Source: Clostridium frigidicarnis
Lineage (GTDB): Bacteria > Bacillota > Clostridia > Clostridiales > Clostridiaceae
Direction of reading: 5' to 3'
DNA length: 64,000 nt
Assembly (NCBI RefSeq): GCF_900111985.1
Contig: NZ_FOKI01000020.1
Coordinates: 1 to 64,000 of the forward strand
The notes under the pieces are model-generated. The model saw only the letters and a program-made list of their open reading frames with translations, was not told the origin of the DNA and made no database searches. How positions within the stretch are numbered: position 1 is the stretch's first letter; every line of letters starts with the position of its first letter. Shown here piece by piece: positions 1 through 9,873 of the stretch. The translations under genes and the position numbers were made by a program.

Positions 1-25
1 GCTCTGCCAGTTGAGCCATGTCAGC
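1..25 (-). tRNA. tRNA-Thr, 5' part only (cut by window edge)
   Basis: These bases match, base for base, the 5' part (acceptor 5' strand, D arm and start of the anticodon stem) of the complete tRNA-Thr at 234-309. The rest lies outside the window, so the anticodon is not visible. Isoacceptor identity is inferred from the match. Confidence 0.8.
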
Positions 26-37
26 ATATTAATTTTT

Positions 38-113
38 TGGTGGGCACAACAGGGTTCGAACCTGTGACCCCCTGCTTGTAAGGCAGGTGCTCTCCCAGCT
101 GAGCTATGCGCCC
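38..113 (-). tRNA. tRNA-Val (anticodon TAC)
   Basis: The 76-nt gene read on the minus strand folds as a cloverleaf: GGGCGCA acceptor strand, a D arm with AGCTCAGCTGGGAGAGC, an anticodon loop CTTACAA giving anticodon TAC, a T loop GTTCGAA, and an encoded CCA end. It belongs to the minus-strand tRNA cluster at the window start. Confidence 0.95.
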
Positions 114-142
114 TTATTTTTAAAATAAGTTTAAGTTTAATG

Positions 143-227
143 TGGTGGAGGAGGACGGATTCGAACCATCGAAGTCGTAGACAACAGATTTACAGTCTGC
201 CCCCTTTAGCCACTCGGGAACTCCTCC
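143..227 (-). tRNA. tRNA-Tyr (anticodon GTA)
   Basis: This is an 85-nt class II tRNA with a long variable arm, as expected for bacterial tRNA-Tyr. The anticodon loop reads CTGTAAA (anticodon GTA). The acceptor stem GGAGGAG pairs with CTCCTCC and CCA is encoded. It lies between tRNA-Val and tRNA-Thr in the same direction. Confidence 0.95.
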
Positions 228-233
228 ACATTT

Positions 234-309
234 TGGAGCTGACAACAGGAATCGAACCTGCAACCTGCTGATTACAAGTCAGCTGCTCTGCCAGTTGAGC
301 CATGTCAGC
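234..309 (-). tRNA. tRNA-Thr (anticodon TGT)
   Basis: This 76-nt cloverleaf has acceptor GCTGACA pairing with TGTCAGC, anticodon loop CTTGTAA (anticodon TGT), T loop GTTCGAT and encoded CCA. It is the promoter-proximal gene of the minus-strand tRNA cluster; its 5' part is repeated at the window edge. Confidence 0.95.
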
Positions 310-364
310 ATATTTGTTTTTCAACGTTTTTCAAGATTTATTAAGTATCTCGTCAACGTAGATA

Positions 365-393
365 AGTATACTAATTTCTGTGTATTACTTCAA
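365..393 (-). promoter_or_regulatory. sigma-A-type promoter of the tRNA cluster
   Basis: On the minus strand TTGAAG (388-393) and TATACT (365-370) are separated by 17 nt. Transcription would start near 358, about 50 nt before the first tRNA-Thr. The rest of 310-598 is AT-rich and shows no gene. Confidence 0.6.
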
Positions 394-598
394 CACGTAT
401 TTTAGCCTATTACAATAATTTAAGCCTTTCATTCTACTATTTATTCACTATTACTCTTGTTTTTTCTTTTTTTCACCTTATATTGTTAAAAATCAAATAT
501 ATATCCTGTAATCATTTCTTTTGTTTCCTTAGTTTTAAATAAAACCAACATATTGTTCTACTTAATAATACAATTTTTTATTGTTAAATCCAGTATAT

Positions 599-1219
599 TT
601 ACTTAAACTTTTTTTCAATTATTTCTAGATCTATATATTTACTTAAAATCTTCTTAACTTTTTCAAAATCTTTACTTGATAATTTATCTTTTAGTAATTC
701 ATATGCATTTATAACAGCTTTTTCATGATTTTTGTCATTTAAAACCTTTGTAAGCTTGTTAAAATCTTCTTTTTCAAGCCTATTTCCAATATATAAAAGT
801 GTAGTTTTTTCACCTAATGTTAAACTGCTTATAATTTTAGTATTATCAACCTTAAATACTGAAATATCTTTTTCCCTTTCCTCTCCACACTCCCCCTGGT
901 ATTCACTTGTATCTTCATGTAAATTTTTACTTTCTCTTTTACTTTGGATATTTTCGCTTATATCTTCATTTGAATTTTCTCTATTTTCCTGACTTTCATT
1001 TTTACTTTTTTCACTTATTATTGACTCATTATGTTGGTCGCTTTCCTCTGTGTGTTCTTCAATAGGCCTATTCTTAGACTCATCTATAACTTCATTTACA
1101 GGTCCATTAAATTGTCCTTGAAATTTATAAATTTGGTCATTTATATTTAAGAAAATACATGTAGTAATTCCTGTACATAAGATTACTATCATATTATATA
1201 TAATCAATTTTTTTTTCAT
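599..1219 (-). CDS. Hypothetical membrane-anchored or secreted acidic protein
   Basis: This 206-residue protein was not recognised. Residues 5-25 form one hydrophobic segment after a lysine-rich start (signal anchor or uncleaved signal; no lipobox Cys). Residues about 45-120 are a low-complexity stretch rich in Glu, Ser, Asn and Lys, probably a disordered linker. The last 80 residues are Lys/Glu/Leu-rich and look helical, so a small extracytoplasmic domain on a flexible stalk is likely. The start follows GAGAGGTG with good spacing. It is divergent from yyaC and has no clear operon partner. Function unknown. Confidence 0.75.
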   Translation of the reverse strand: MKKKLIIYNMIVILCTGITTCIFLNINDQIYKFQGQFNGPVNEVIDESKNRPIEEHTEESDQHNESIISEKSKNESQENRENSNEDISENIQSKRESKNLHEDTSEYQGECGEEREKDISVFKVDNTKIISSLTLGEKTTLLYIGNRLEKEDFNKLTKVLNDKNHEKAVINAYELLKDKLSSKDFEKVKKILSKYIDLEIIEKKFK

Positions 1220-1468
1220 ACTTCACCTCTCATAATAAAATTTAATTACTTTTATCAACTAATATCACTCACAACCTATTCTGCATGCTTTGATAAATTC
1301 TTCTCATCTTCAATTAAAGTAATGAGTGTTCCTTTTAAATAAACTTTACCTAAAACTATGAATAACTTCATTGTCTTTAATTCTATCACTTCTTATTTTT
1401 TTTATTCACTGTAATTATAAAGTTAAGATTTTTATCATATAAATTTAATATTGAGGAGGTGTGGATTA

Positions 1469-1996
1469 TTGAACAAAGTTAAAGTTAATTATACTGACAA
1501 ATTATCTTTTTATAATATTTCATTTTTCATAAAAGATTTTATAGATTATAATTCCATAATAGTATGTATTGGAACTGATAGATGCATTGGTGATTGCCTT
1601 GGTCCTTTAGTTGGAACGCTTCTTAAAAACAAATTTTTTCCTTTGAATGTATATGGAACTATCGATTCTCCCATTCATGCTTTGAACATAGATGAAAAAT
1701 TGCATGAAATAAAGAAAACTCATCCTAATTCAACTATTGTTGCTATTGATGCTTGTTTAGGAGATACGAATTCTATAGGAGAAATTCATGCTAGGAATTA
1801 TTCTATACATCCCGGGAAAGGAGTTGGAAAAGTTTTACCACATGTAGGTGATGCTTCAATAATAGGAATTGTAGACTCTAGTGATAATTGTGAAATCTTC
1901 ACCTCTAGAAATATAAGACTATCACTTGTTTTTAGTATGGCTCAAGTAATTGTGGATTCATTGTTTCATTCTATTTACCTAAAAGAGCTAAAATAA
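1469..1996 (+). CDS. yyaC: YyaC family sporulation protein (GPR-related fold)
   Basis: The protein has the YyaC pattern: VCIGTDRCIGDCLGPLVG near residue 30, then GTIDSPIHALN and VAIDACLG. The family is found in spore formers and is related in fold to the germination protease GPR; its exact role is not established. The longest frame opens at a TTG at 1451 that overlaps the Shine-Dalgarno sequence AGGAGGT (1454-1460). The in-frame TTG at 1469 has 8-nt spacing and is the better start, giving 175 residues. It converges with mreB. It is read against the surrounding minus-strand genes and appears monocistronic. Confidence 0.85.
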   Translation: MNKVKVNYTDKLSFYNISFFIKDFIDYNSIIVCIGTDRCIGDCLGPLVGTLLKNKFFPLNVYGTIDSPIHALNIDEKLHEIKKTHPNSTIVAIDACLGDTNSIGEIHARNYSIHPGKGVGKVLPHVGDASIIGIVDSSDNCEIFTSRNIRLSLVFSMAQVIVDSLFHSIYLKELK

Positions 1997-2028
1997 TATC
2001 TATTAATCCTAGTATAAATCTATACAAA

Positions 2029-2069
2029 AAGAGTTGTTTACATACATTCTTTTATGCAAACAACTCTTA
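2029..2069 (-). terminator. Intrinsic terminator of mreB (may serve yyaC as well)
   Basis: Arms AAGAGTTGTTT-CATA and TATG-AAACAACTCTT form a long hairpin. The U-run (TTTTTG) is on the minus strand, so it mainly ends mreB transcription. It sits 33 nt past the yyaC stop. Confidence 0.7.
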
Positions 2070-2099
2070 ATCCCAATATTTACTATTTATAATATTTTC

Positions 2100-2220
2100 T
2101 CTTCTTAAGCAAGAGATGTACTCACACCTAAGAAATTAAGCACCACTACAGTTCTTATAAGCCTCATTTCTAGAGTAATGTATCTTGTAACCCCACTTGA
2201 ATCTAAGAATCACTTGATAT
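2100..2220 (-). repeat. 3'-UTR repeat element, copy A (after mreB)
   Basis: The stretch between the mreB stop and its terminator is not coding. Its first 21 nt on the minus strand (2200-2220) match 39731-39751, after ispE, at 20 of 21 positions. Both copies sit between a stop codon and the gene's terminator. Beyond the core the two differ, with only short shared motifs. Confidence 0.55.
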
Positions 2221-2229
2221 CATACATAT

Positions 2230-3264
2230 TTAATCTATAAGGGCAACATCACCCTCATCTATTGTAACTCCCAACTTGTCTATATATTGTAAAACCATTC
2301 CAGTCCCTTCAGCAACACATTCTACAGAGCAGTCTGCCACATTTGTTGGTACCTTAGTAACGTGTGTTATTAATTTATCTAACCCACTTAATAATGCCCC
2401 TCCACCTGTCATTAGTATTCCTTTATCTGCAATATCTGCTGCTAGTTCTGGTGGTGTCTTTTCTAAAACTGAGTGTGCACAATCTGCTATAGCTGTTACA
2501 CAGTCTTGTAATGCTTCCATAATTTCAAGTGATGAAACTGTTACATTCTTAGGTAATCCTGTAACCAAATCTCTTCCTTTTATGTCAGCCGTTAAACTTT
2601 CATCAGCCCCAAATGCTGATCCTATCTTTATTTTTAAATCTTCTGATGTTCTTTCACCTATCATTAGCTTGTATTTTTTTCTTATATATTTAATTATCGC
2701 TTCGTCAAATCTGTCCCCAGCAATTTTTATAGAATCTCTAACTACTATTCCACCTAGAGATATTACAGCTATATCTGTAGTTCCTCCACCTATATCAATT
2801 ACCATGTTTCCAATTGGTTTTGTTATATCTATTCCTGACCCTACTGATGCTGCTAATGGTTCCTCTATTAAGTATACTTTTTTTGCACCTGCATGAATTG
2901 CCGCATCTCTAACTGCCCTTTTTTCAACCTCAGTTGCCCTACACGGAACACATATCATAACTTTAGGAGCAGAAACTCTTCTCTTTCCACATGCCTTAGC
3001 TATAAAATATTTTAGCATTTTCTCTGTTGTATCATAATCAGAAATTACCCCATCTCTTAATGGTCTAACTGCTACTATATTCCCCGGCGTTCTACCTATC
3101 ATTTTCCTAGCTTCTTCTCCAACAGCTAAAACTTTATTTGTATTTTTATCTATAGCTACAACAGAAGGCTCATTTAAAACTACACCTTTTCCTTTAATGT
3201 ACACAAGTATTGTTGCTGTTCCTAAATCTATTCCTATATCCGTTCCCATTCTCCAAAACCACAT
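2230..3264 (-). CDS. mreB: MreB/Mbl rod-shape actin homologue
   Basis: This bacterial actin polymerises with ATP under the membrane and guides the elongation machinery of the wall. The 344 residues are full length. Phosphate-1 motif DIGIDLGTATILVY is near residue 9, phosphate-2 DIGGGTTDIAV near 158, and the adenosine motif TGGGALLSGLD near 287. The start follows AGGAGTG with 7-nt spacing. It lies downstream of spoIIID, the arrangement of mbl in Bacillus subtilis, so it is probably the Mbl-type paralogue. Whether the cell has further MreB copies cannot be seen. Its 3' UTR carries a dispersed repeat. Confidence 0.95.
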   Translation of the reverse strand: MWFWRMGTDIGIDLGTATILVYIKGKGVVLNEPSVVAIDKNTNKVLAVGEEARKMIGRTPGNIVAVRPLRDGVISDYDTTEKMLKYFIAKACGKRRVSAPKVMICVPCRATEVEKRAVRDAAIHAGAKKVYLIEEPLAASVGSGIDITKPIGNMVIDIGGGTTDIAVISLGGIVVRDSIKIAGDRFDEAIIKYIRKKYKLMIGERTSEDLKIKIGSAFGADESLTADIKGRDLVTGLPKNVTVSSLEIMEALQDCVTAIADCAHSVLEKTPPELAADIADKGILMTGGGALLSGLDKLITHVTKVPTNVADCSVECVAEGTGMVLQYIDKLGVTIDEGDVALID

Positions 3265-3349
3265 GTAAATTCACTCCTATAATCCCTTTATTATACAAAT
3301 ATTATCTTTTTTTATCAATATTCTATAAATGATTATACCTTTAAAGAGA

Positions 3350-3604
3350 TTAACCTTCAATAGCTTTATACTTTAATTTGGTAGCTTTTCCACCTCTTAT
3401 GTGCCTTTCTGCCTTGTTTAATTCTAATATATTCTTAGCTTCTTCAGCTATGCCTGGATTTATTTTAGGTAGTCTCTCAGTCATATCCTTATGTATTGTA
3501 CTTTTAGAAACACCAAAAACCTTAGCTGTTTTTCTTATTGTGGATTTTGAATCTATTATATATTGAGCTACTTCTAAAACTCTTTCTTCAATATAATCCT
3601 TCAA
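3350..3604 (-). CDS. spoIIID: SpoIIID mother-cell transcriptional regulator
   Basis: This small DNA-binding protein tunes sigma-E genes and the sigma-K switch in the mother cell. The 84 residues carry the helix-turn-helix TIRKTAKVFGVSKSTIHKDMTERLP and the basic tail HIRGGKATKLKYK typical of the family. The longest frame opens with a GTG fused to the Shine-Dalgarno sequence AAGGAG. The TTG at 3604 has 8-nt spacing and gives the usual N-terminus (MKDYIEERV), so it was chosen. It lies between spoIIQ and mreB, the conserved firmicute order. Confidence 0.95.
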   Translation of the reverse strand: MKDYIEERVLEVAQYIIDSKSTIRKTAKVFGVSKSTIHKDMTERLPKINPGIAEEAKNILELNKAERHIRGGKATKLKYKAIEG

Positions 3605-3635
3605 TTTTTTCACTCCTTAATTTAAATTTTATTAT

Positions 3636-3671
3636 AAATCAACCATTCTCTTTAAAGAAAATGGTTGATTT
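3636..3671 (-). terminator. Hairpin between spoIIQ and spoIIID
   Basis: Arms of 18 nt (AAATCAACCATT... / ...AATGGTTGATTT) pair with a single mismatch. It follows the spoIIQ stop by about 20 nt and ends 32 nt before the spoIIID start. The following sequence is AT-rich but lacks a clean U-run, so it may be a weak terminator or a processing/attenuation structure. Confidence 0.5.
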
Positions 3672-3691
3672 ATATAAATTGATATTAGTTA

Positions 3692-4480
3692 TTATTTTTC
3701 AGTTGCTGGTTTATATGAAACATATTTTAATGGATCTTGCTCTTCTCCATTTTTGTAAACCGCAAAACATAAATGGCTTCCGTATTTTTCTGAAGAATAA
3801 GTTATTGAGCTATTACCTATTTTTCCAATAGCATCACCTTGTTTAACCTTTTGATCTTTTTTAACTGATATATTTTCAAGGTTTGCATATCTAGTAACAA
3901 CTCCATTTTGATGAGTAATCTCTACGTAATTCCCAAAGTTTTTATACTCTGAATCTACTAAATCTTTGTTTTCTTCATTATTTACATAAACTTTTGTAAC
4001 TGCACCTTCTTGTGCTGATTTGACAGTTGTCCCTGCATCTGCTTTTACATGTATTGCGAAGTGAGTTACTGCTTTATTTAATCCTTCAACATATTCAGGT
4101 ATTGCTGAATATGTTCTAGCTAAAGTTCCATCCACTGGATTTACAAACTTTCCATTAGATGTATTTGCTACTTGAGCTGATTTATCTCCATCTTTTTCAG
4201 CCACAACAGCGTTATTTTGATTATTATTTTTAACTTCTGTAGCATTATCTACAGTTTTCTTTTGATCAACGCTTTTTGTAACTTCTTCACTTTGTTCTGC
4301 AACCTGTTTGTCTTCACTTGCTGCTTGAGAAACTTGTTCTTGTTTCTCCTTTGAAACCATTGCATTTTTTGCACTAAATGCAGCTACCACAGCTACTACA
4401 CATAAGCACACAAATAAAACTACGTAAAAGCCCTCTTTTTTAAAAAAATTAGATGATTTGTCCTGTAATTTTTTGTCCAT
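3692..4480 (-). CDS. spoIIQ: SpoIIQ forespore membrane protein with LytM (M23) domain
   Basis: Made in the forespore, SpoIIQ binds SpoIIIAH across the intermembrane space to support engulfment and the feeding-tube channel. Residues 16-35 form one membrane segment. Residues about 40-110 are a low-complexity linker and 112-255 an M23/LytM domain. The usual zinc motifs are altered: H140 is kept, the motif Asp is His (H144), and HxH reads H236-L-C238, so the site is H/H/C or degenerate. The chosen ATG follows GGAGGTG; a longer frame starting at 4510 lacks a ribosome binding site. A sigma-F-like promoter lies just upstream. Confidence 0.92.
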   Translation of the reverse strand: MDKKLQDKSSNFFKKEGFYVVLFVCLCVVAVVAAFSAKNAMVSKEKQEQVSQAASEDKQVAEQSEEVTKSVDQKKTVDNATEVKNNNQNNAVVAEKDGDKSAQVANTSNGKFVNPVDGTLARTYSAIPEYVEGLNKAVTHFAIHVKADAGTTVKSAQEGAVTKVYVNNEENKDLVDSEYKNFGNYVEITHQNGVVTRYANLENISVKKDQKVKQGDAIGKIGNSSITYSSEKYGSHLCFAVYKNGEEQDPLKYVSYKPATEK

Positions 4481-4498
4481 ATGAACACCTCCATCAGT

Positions 4499-4527
4499 TA
4501 TTTTTGCCACTTGGTAGTTTTTAATAC
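4499..4527 (-). promoter_or_regulatory. Candidate sigma-F promoter of spoIIQ
   Basis: On the minus strand GTATT (4523-4527), 14 nt and GGCAAAAATA (4499-4508) fit the forespore pattern GYATA / GGnnAnAnTA. The -10 match is exact in the fixed positions; the spacer is about one nt short. The predicted start near 4492 leaves a very short leader before the spoIIQ ATG. Confidence 0.4.
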
Positions 4528-4673
4528 AATTAATTAATAAAAACTATTCTTTTTTTATCCTTATTTTTCTACAGAATATGTGTTTTTATATGCAAATATA
4601 AATTTATTTGCATATTATATATTTAAAATTTAGCTTCTATTGACATAAAATATAGTTGATTTTATAAATAAAT

Positions 4674-4722
4674 AAAAAAGATGACTCATTATATTCTTTC
4701 AATACAATGAATCATCTTTTTT
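4674..4722 (-). terminator. Terminator of the murA-spoIID side
   Basis: Arms AAAAAGATGACTCATT and AATGAATCATCTTTTTT pair with one mismatch; the minus-strand 3' arm runs into a T-rich tail (TTTTTTATTTATT). It separates spoIID from spoIIQ. Confidence 0.8.
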
Positions 4723-4742
4723 ATAATTTAATATTTTTAATA

Positions 4743-5777
4743 TTAATATATCTTTTTTATAGATACACCTGAATAGTAGTGAGTAATTATGTCCTTATAA
4801 TCCTTACCATTTTTGGCCATAGCATTTGCTCCCCATTGACTCATACCAACCCCATGTCCGTACCCTTTACAATGTATATTCACTTTATTATTATTAAAAT
4901 CTAATGAAAAATTTGCTGAATTTAATTCAAACAATTTTCTAAACTCAACTCCAGTAATAGTTTCACCTCCTAATTTTATTTCTTTTACAGCTCCACCCTC
5001 TGTATGAGATTTTATATCAATAGATTTTTTTAAATTGTTATTATTTACTTTAGCATTTTTATAGTTGGAATTTATAGTGTTTATGAACTTTTTATACTCT
5101 ACTACTTTATCACTAGTATATTTAGGTGCTATTTCCTCGCCTTCACTATATACTGATTTTAAATATGGAACATCCCCGCCAAAAACATCTTTAACATTTT
5201 CAGTTTTTCCACTGCTAGTTGCAAAAAACTGAGCATTCGTCACTATATCTTCTCCAAAATACATAACTTCTCCTTTTGTTTCATCTACAGCCTTACATAT
5301 TTTATTCCAGTTATCTTCCCCACTTTTTCCCCATTCCTTTAACTTTACATCATATCCTTTATAAACCTGACAGTGAGTAGTATCACATACATTAGCACCT
5401 TTGCCGTTAGTGCAATTATACTTTATCTTATTTAATGCAAAATTCCTTGCTGCAATAGCTTGCGCCTTCAATGCTTCAATTTCAAAAGATACTTGCATTT
5501 CTGATGCTACAACTCCTTTTATGTAATCTTCAAAATTAATTTCCTCTACCTTTTCTTCATTGGATATATACACTTTTATCTTTCCATCACTAACATATTC
5601 GGCTAAAGTTTTATCTAATTGCTTATCCTCTACTAATTGTTTATTATTATTTTGTACTTCTCCTTTTCCTCCTATTATAATCATTGGAAGTGCTATAATT
5701 ACCGCTACAACAACAATCAATACTATTAACAAACTTTTTATTTCTCTCATATCTACAACAAAAATAGGTCTTTTCAT
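4743..5777 (-). CDS. spoIID: SpoIID peptidoglycan lytic transglycosylase
   Basis: SpoIID cleaves peptidoglycan glycan strands stripped by SpoIIM/SpoIIP partners so that the mother cell can engulf the forespore. Of 344 residues, 12-36 are the membrane anchor. The motif YIKGVVASEMQVSFEIEALKAQAIAAR holds E93, aligned to the catalytic Glu of the family. C131, H135 and C136 form the zinc-binding insert known from clostridial SpoIID. The C-terminal GYGHGVGMSQWGANAMA block is complete. The start has a G-rich ribosome binding site. It lies directly after murA, as in Bacillus, but is preceded by a murA terminator, so it probably has its own sigma-E promoter. Confidence 0.95.
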   Translation of the reverse strand: MKRPIFVVDMREIKSLLIVLIVVVAVIIALPMIIIGGKGEVQNNNKQLVEDKQLDKTLAEYVSDGKIKVYISNEEKVEEINFEDYIKGVVASEMQVSFEIEALKAQAIAARNFALNKIKYNCTNGKGANVCDTTHCQVYKGYDVKLKEWGKSGEDNWNKICKAVDETKGEVMYFGEDIVTNAQFFATSSGKTENVKDVFGGDVPYLKSVYSEGEEIAPKYTSDKVVEYKKFINTINSNYKNAKVNNNNLKKSIDIKSHTEGGAVKEIKLGGETITGVEFRKLFELNSANFSLDFNNNKVNIHCKGYGHGVGMSQWGANAMAKNGKDYKDIITHYYSGVSIKKIY

Positions 5778-5845
5778 TTATTCCCCCCCAATATTAACTT
5801 AATATTTATTAATATGCTAAATTTATATTCATTATTATCATTAAG

Positions 5846-5894
5846 CAAAAAAATATAGGTGCCCATATCTTAAACTATAAGATATGGGCACCTA
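5846..5894 (-). terminator. Terminator of murA
   Basis: A perfect 17-bp hairpin (arms 5856-5872 and 5878-5894, loop AACTA) is followed on the minus strand by ATATTTTTTTG. Confidence 0.9.
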
Positions 5895-5909
5895 ACCAGT
5901 TAAAAAACA

Positions 5910-7166
5910 TCATACTTGTATCCTTTCAATATTAGCACCTAATTTTTTTAACTTTTTTTCAATACAAACGTATCCTCTGTCTATGTGATATATATCCTCT
6001 ATTGTTGTTGTCCCTTCTGCTACAAGTCCTGCTAATATAAGAGCTGCACCAGCCCTCAAATCAGTTGCTTTTACATTACATCCACTAAATGATTTTATTC
6101 CTTCTATGACTGCACATCTTCCATCAATCTTTATATTTGCTCCCATCCTTTTTAATTCTGATGCATGCATAAATCTATTTTCAAATACTGTTTCTGTTAC
6201 AATGCTTGTTCCCTGTGCTAAGCACATAAGAGACATCATAGGAGATTGCATGTCTGTTGGAAAACCAGGATATGGCATAGTTTTTATATCTATTGGACTC
6301 AATCCATCGTGACCATTAATAATAATAAATCCTTGACCTATTTCTAACTTTACTCCACACTCTATGAGCTTAGCTATTAAGGATCTTAAATTTTCCTCTT
6401 CAGCTCCAACTATCTTTATATTTGAATTTGTTAAAGCCCCTGCTACCATATAAGTTCCTGCTTCTATTCTATCAAAAATAGGAGTATAACTTACCCCTTT
6501 CAGTTGCTTAACTCCTTTTATTATTATTGTATCAGTTCCTGCACCACTTATAATAGCTCCCATCTTTACAAGAAAGTTCGCAAGATCTTTTATTTCTGGC
6601 TCTTCTGCTGCATTTTCTATTATGGTATCTCCATCTGCTAAAACAGCTGCCATCATTATATTTTCAGTAGCTCCTACTGAAGGAAAATCTAAATATATAG
6701 AACCTCCTCTTAGTTTATCTGCTTTTGCTTCTACAAATCCATGTCCTAAGTCAATAGTAGCTCCTAATGCCTTAAACCCCTTCAAATGTAAATCTATAGG
6801 CCTACTACCTATGTTACATCCTCCAGGTAGAGATATTTTTACCCTTCCAAATCTAGATAACATTGGTCCCATTATAAGAAAAGATGCTCTCATTTTTCTA
6901 ACAAGTTCACTATCTGGTTCTTCATTACCAACCATACAGGATGAATCTAAATATATACTACCTTCTTTAAAATCAGCCTTTACATTAATGCTCTTTAAAA
7001 GATCACATATAACATATACATCTTCCAATTCTGGAGCATTTTCTATAGTACATTTTGAACCACTTAGAATAGTTGCTGCTATTATTGGTAAAATAGAATT
7101 TTTAGCGACACTTACAAAAACTTCACCTTGTAGTTTTTTTCCACCTTTTAAAATGAATTTTTCCAT
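5910..7166 (-). CDS. murA: UDP-N-acetylglucosamine 1-carboxyvinyltransferase
   Basis: MurA transfers enolpyruvate from PEP to UDP-GlcNAc, the first committed step of peptidoglycan synthesis in the cytosol. The chosen ATG (7166) follows TGGAGG; the longer frame starts inside the intergenic gap. The 418-residue product has the inside-out barrel pattern, and the catalytic loop PGGCNIGSRPIDLHL contains C117, the PEP- and fosfomycin-reactive Cys. A Cys, not Asp, at this site predicts fosfomycin sensitivity at target level. It follows ywmB by 20 nt, probably co-transcribed, and lies upstream of spoIID, so it may be the copy linked to sporulation. Confidence 0.95.
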   Translation of the reverse strand: MEKFILKGGKKLQGEVFVSVAKNSILPIIAATILSGSKCTIENAPELEDVYVICDLLKSINVKADFKEGSIYLDSSCMVGNEEPDSELVRKMRASFLIMGPMLSRFGRVKISLPGGCNIGSRPIDLHLKGFKALGATIDLGHGFVEAKADKLRGGSIYLDFPSVGATENIMMAAVLADGDTIIENAAEEPEIKDLANFLVKMGAIISGAGTDTIIIKGVKQLKGVSYTPIFDRIEAGTYMVAGALTNSNIKIVGAEEENLRSLIAKLIECGVKLEIGQGFIIINGHDGLSPIDIKTMPYPGFPTDMQSPMMSLMCLAQGTSIVTETVFENRFMHASELKRMGANIKIDGRCAVIEGIKSFSGCNVKATDLRAGAALILAGLVAEGTTTIEDIYHIDRGYVCIEKKLKKLGANIERIQV

Positions 7167-7186
7167 ATTTTCCTCCATAAAAATTG

Positions 7187-7795
7187 TTAATAAATACATG
7201 CAATTATAGGAGTTCCTATAATCACATATGTTCCAGAAGTATATTCATTAATTGAAAAATTCATATCTAATTTCTCATTAGTATTAATACTGTTTTGAAA
7301 ATAGCCTGTATATGCTGTTCCAAAGTAGCCTTCATTTGATTTAACTACATTTATCTTCTTACTTCCAATTATTTGGAGAACATTTTCTAACTTAGCTACA
7401 TACTTATAGTCATTATCATGAATTTTTCCCTTTGTACAATAATATGTCTTTACATTAGTATCATTTGTGTTTATAGAGGTTAATATGTTATTCTTTAACT
7501 GGTTAAAATCACTATTTATATCCTCACTTGTAATATTAATATATATCTTTCCTTCTAATGCTAATACATCATCCAGAATATCCACTTTCAAATTACTATT
7601 AGATAATTTATTTATATTGTTTTTTATTTCCTTAAGAGAATATTGATTGCACTCATTTAGTTCTACCGTCATAGAATTTTCGATTACTTGTCCATCTAAA
7701 GTCCATACAATATTATTTAAAATCTCCTTTTGTAATGTTGGTATTGGTATTAGAATTAGGAGCATAAAAATTACTATACTAATTTTAAATCTCAT
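7187..7795 (-). CDS. ywmB: YwmB-like secreted protein (TATA-box-binding-like fold family)
   Basis: The 202 residues begin with a signal peptide (hydrophobic residues 5-19). The rest matches the YwmB pattern only loosely: a beta-rich body with VKTYYCTKGK near residue 118 and a C-terminal FSINEYTSGTYVIIGTPII. The position directly upstream of murA and spoIID, as ywmB in Bacillus, supports the call. Function is unknown in the family. The start follows AAGGAG. Confidence 0.65.
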   Translation of the reverse strand: MRFKISIVIFMLLILIPIPTLQKEILNNIVWTLDGQVIENSMTVELNECNQYSLKEIKNNINKLSNSNLKVDILDDVLALEGKIYINITSEDINSDFNQLKNNILTSINTNDTNVKTYYCTKGKIHDNDYKYVAKLENVLQIIGSKKINVVKSNEGYFGTAYTGYFQNSINTNEKLDMNFSINEYTSGTYVIIGTPIIACIY

Positions 7796-7976
7796 AATTA
7801 TCTCCTTCCTTTCACCAATAGTCTATCCATTTTATTACATAATATACTTATATCTAGAATTTATATAAAATATATTATTAATATATATTTTTTTAGGAAA
7901 AGTGTGCATAAATTATATCCACTTAGTGTAATTTTGTAATTTATGTATTTAAAGGTAATTTGATTTGTTTTATTGT

Positions 7977-8016
7977 AACACAAAAAGATCCATGCTTTTA
8001 AATGCATGAATCTTTT
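7977..8016 (-). terminator. Terminator of the atp operon
   Basis: Arms AAAAGATCCATGC and GCATGAATCTTTT pair with one bulge/mismatch and the minus-strand read ends in TTTTTGTG, 25 nt after the atpC stop. Confidence 0.8.
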
Positions 8017-8040
8017 ATAATATCATCTTAACTATTTATA

Positions 8041-8442
8041 TTATTTTGTTACTAACAATCTTAACATGGCTTTATGCAATGATAATTCAGCTCTTTGAGT
8101 ATCTATATTAGTATCTTTTTCTTTTAATCTCATTTGTGCTCTTTCTTTTGCAGCCTCAGCTCTATTTTTATCTATTTCTTCTGGCCACTCTGCAGAATTA
8201 CAAGTTAAAAATATTTCTCCGCTAGTAATTCTCATAACACCTTCTGATGTAAATAGTGTTTTTTCATTACCATCCATATCAACAAATCTAGTTATAGATG
8301 GTGATAATAAACTAACTAAATCCATATGATTTGGTAGAATTTCTATTTTACCTGATACACTTTCTATAAACAATTTTTCAATCTGTCCATTATAAATTCT
8401 CTTTGTAGCTGTTAATATATTTAGTGTTAAATTTTTTTGCAT
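8041..8442 (-). CDS. atpC: ATP synthase F1 subunit epsilon
   Basis: The central-stalk subunit links gamma to the c-ring and can inhibit ATP hydrolysis. The 133 residues include the N-terminal beta sandwich (GKIEILPNHMDLVSLLSPS) and the C-terminal two-helix part (IDKNRAEAAKERAQMRLKE). It is the last gene of the operon, 12 nt after atpD, and is followed by a terminator. Confidence 0.95.
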   Translation of the reverse strand: MQKNLTLNILTATKRIYNGQIEKLFIESVSGKIEILPNHMDLVSLLSPSITRFVDMDGNEKTLFTSEGVMRITSGEIFLTCNSAEWPEEIDKNRAEAAKERAQMRLKEKDTNIDTQRAELSLHKAMLRLLVTK

Positions 8443-8454
8443 TTACTCACATCC

Positions 8455-9873
<1,419 letters not shown>

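Noticed and set aside
7187-7199. Overlap of ywmB with murA
   Set aside because: It disappears once murA is started at the ATG with the ribosome binding site at 7166.
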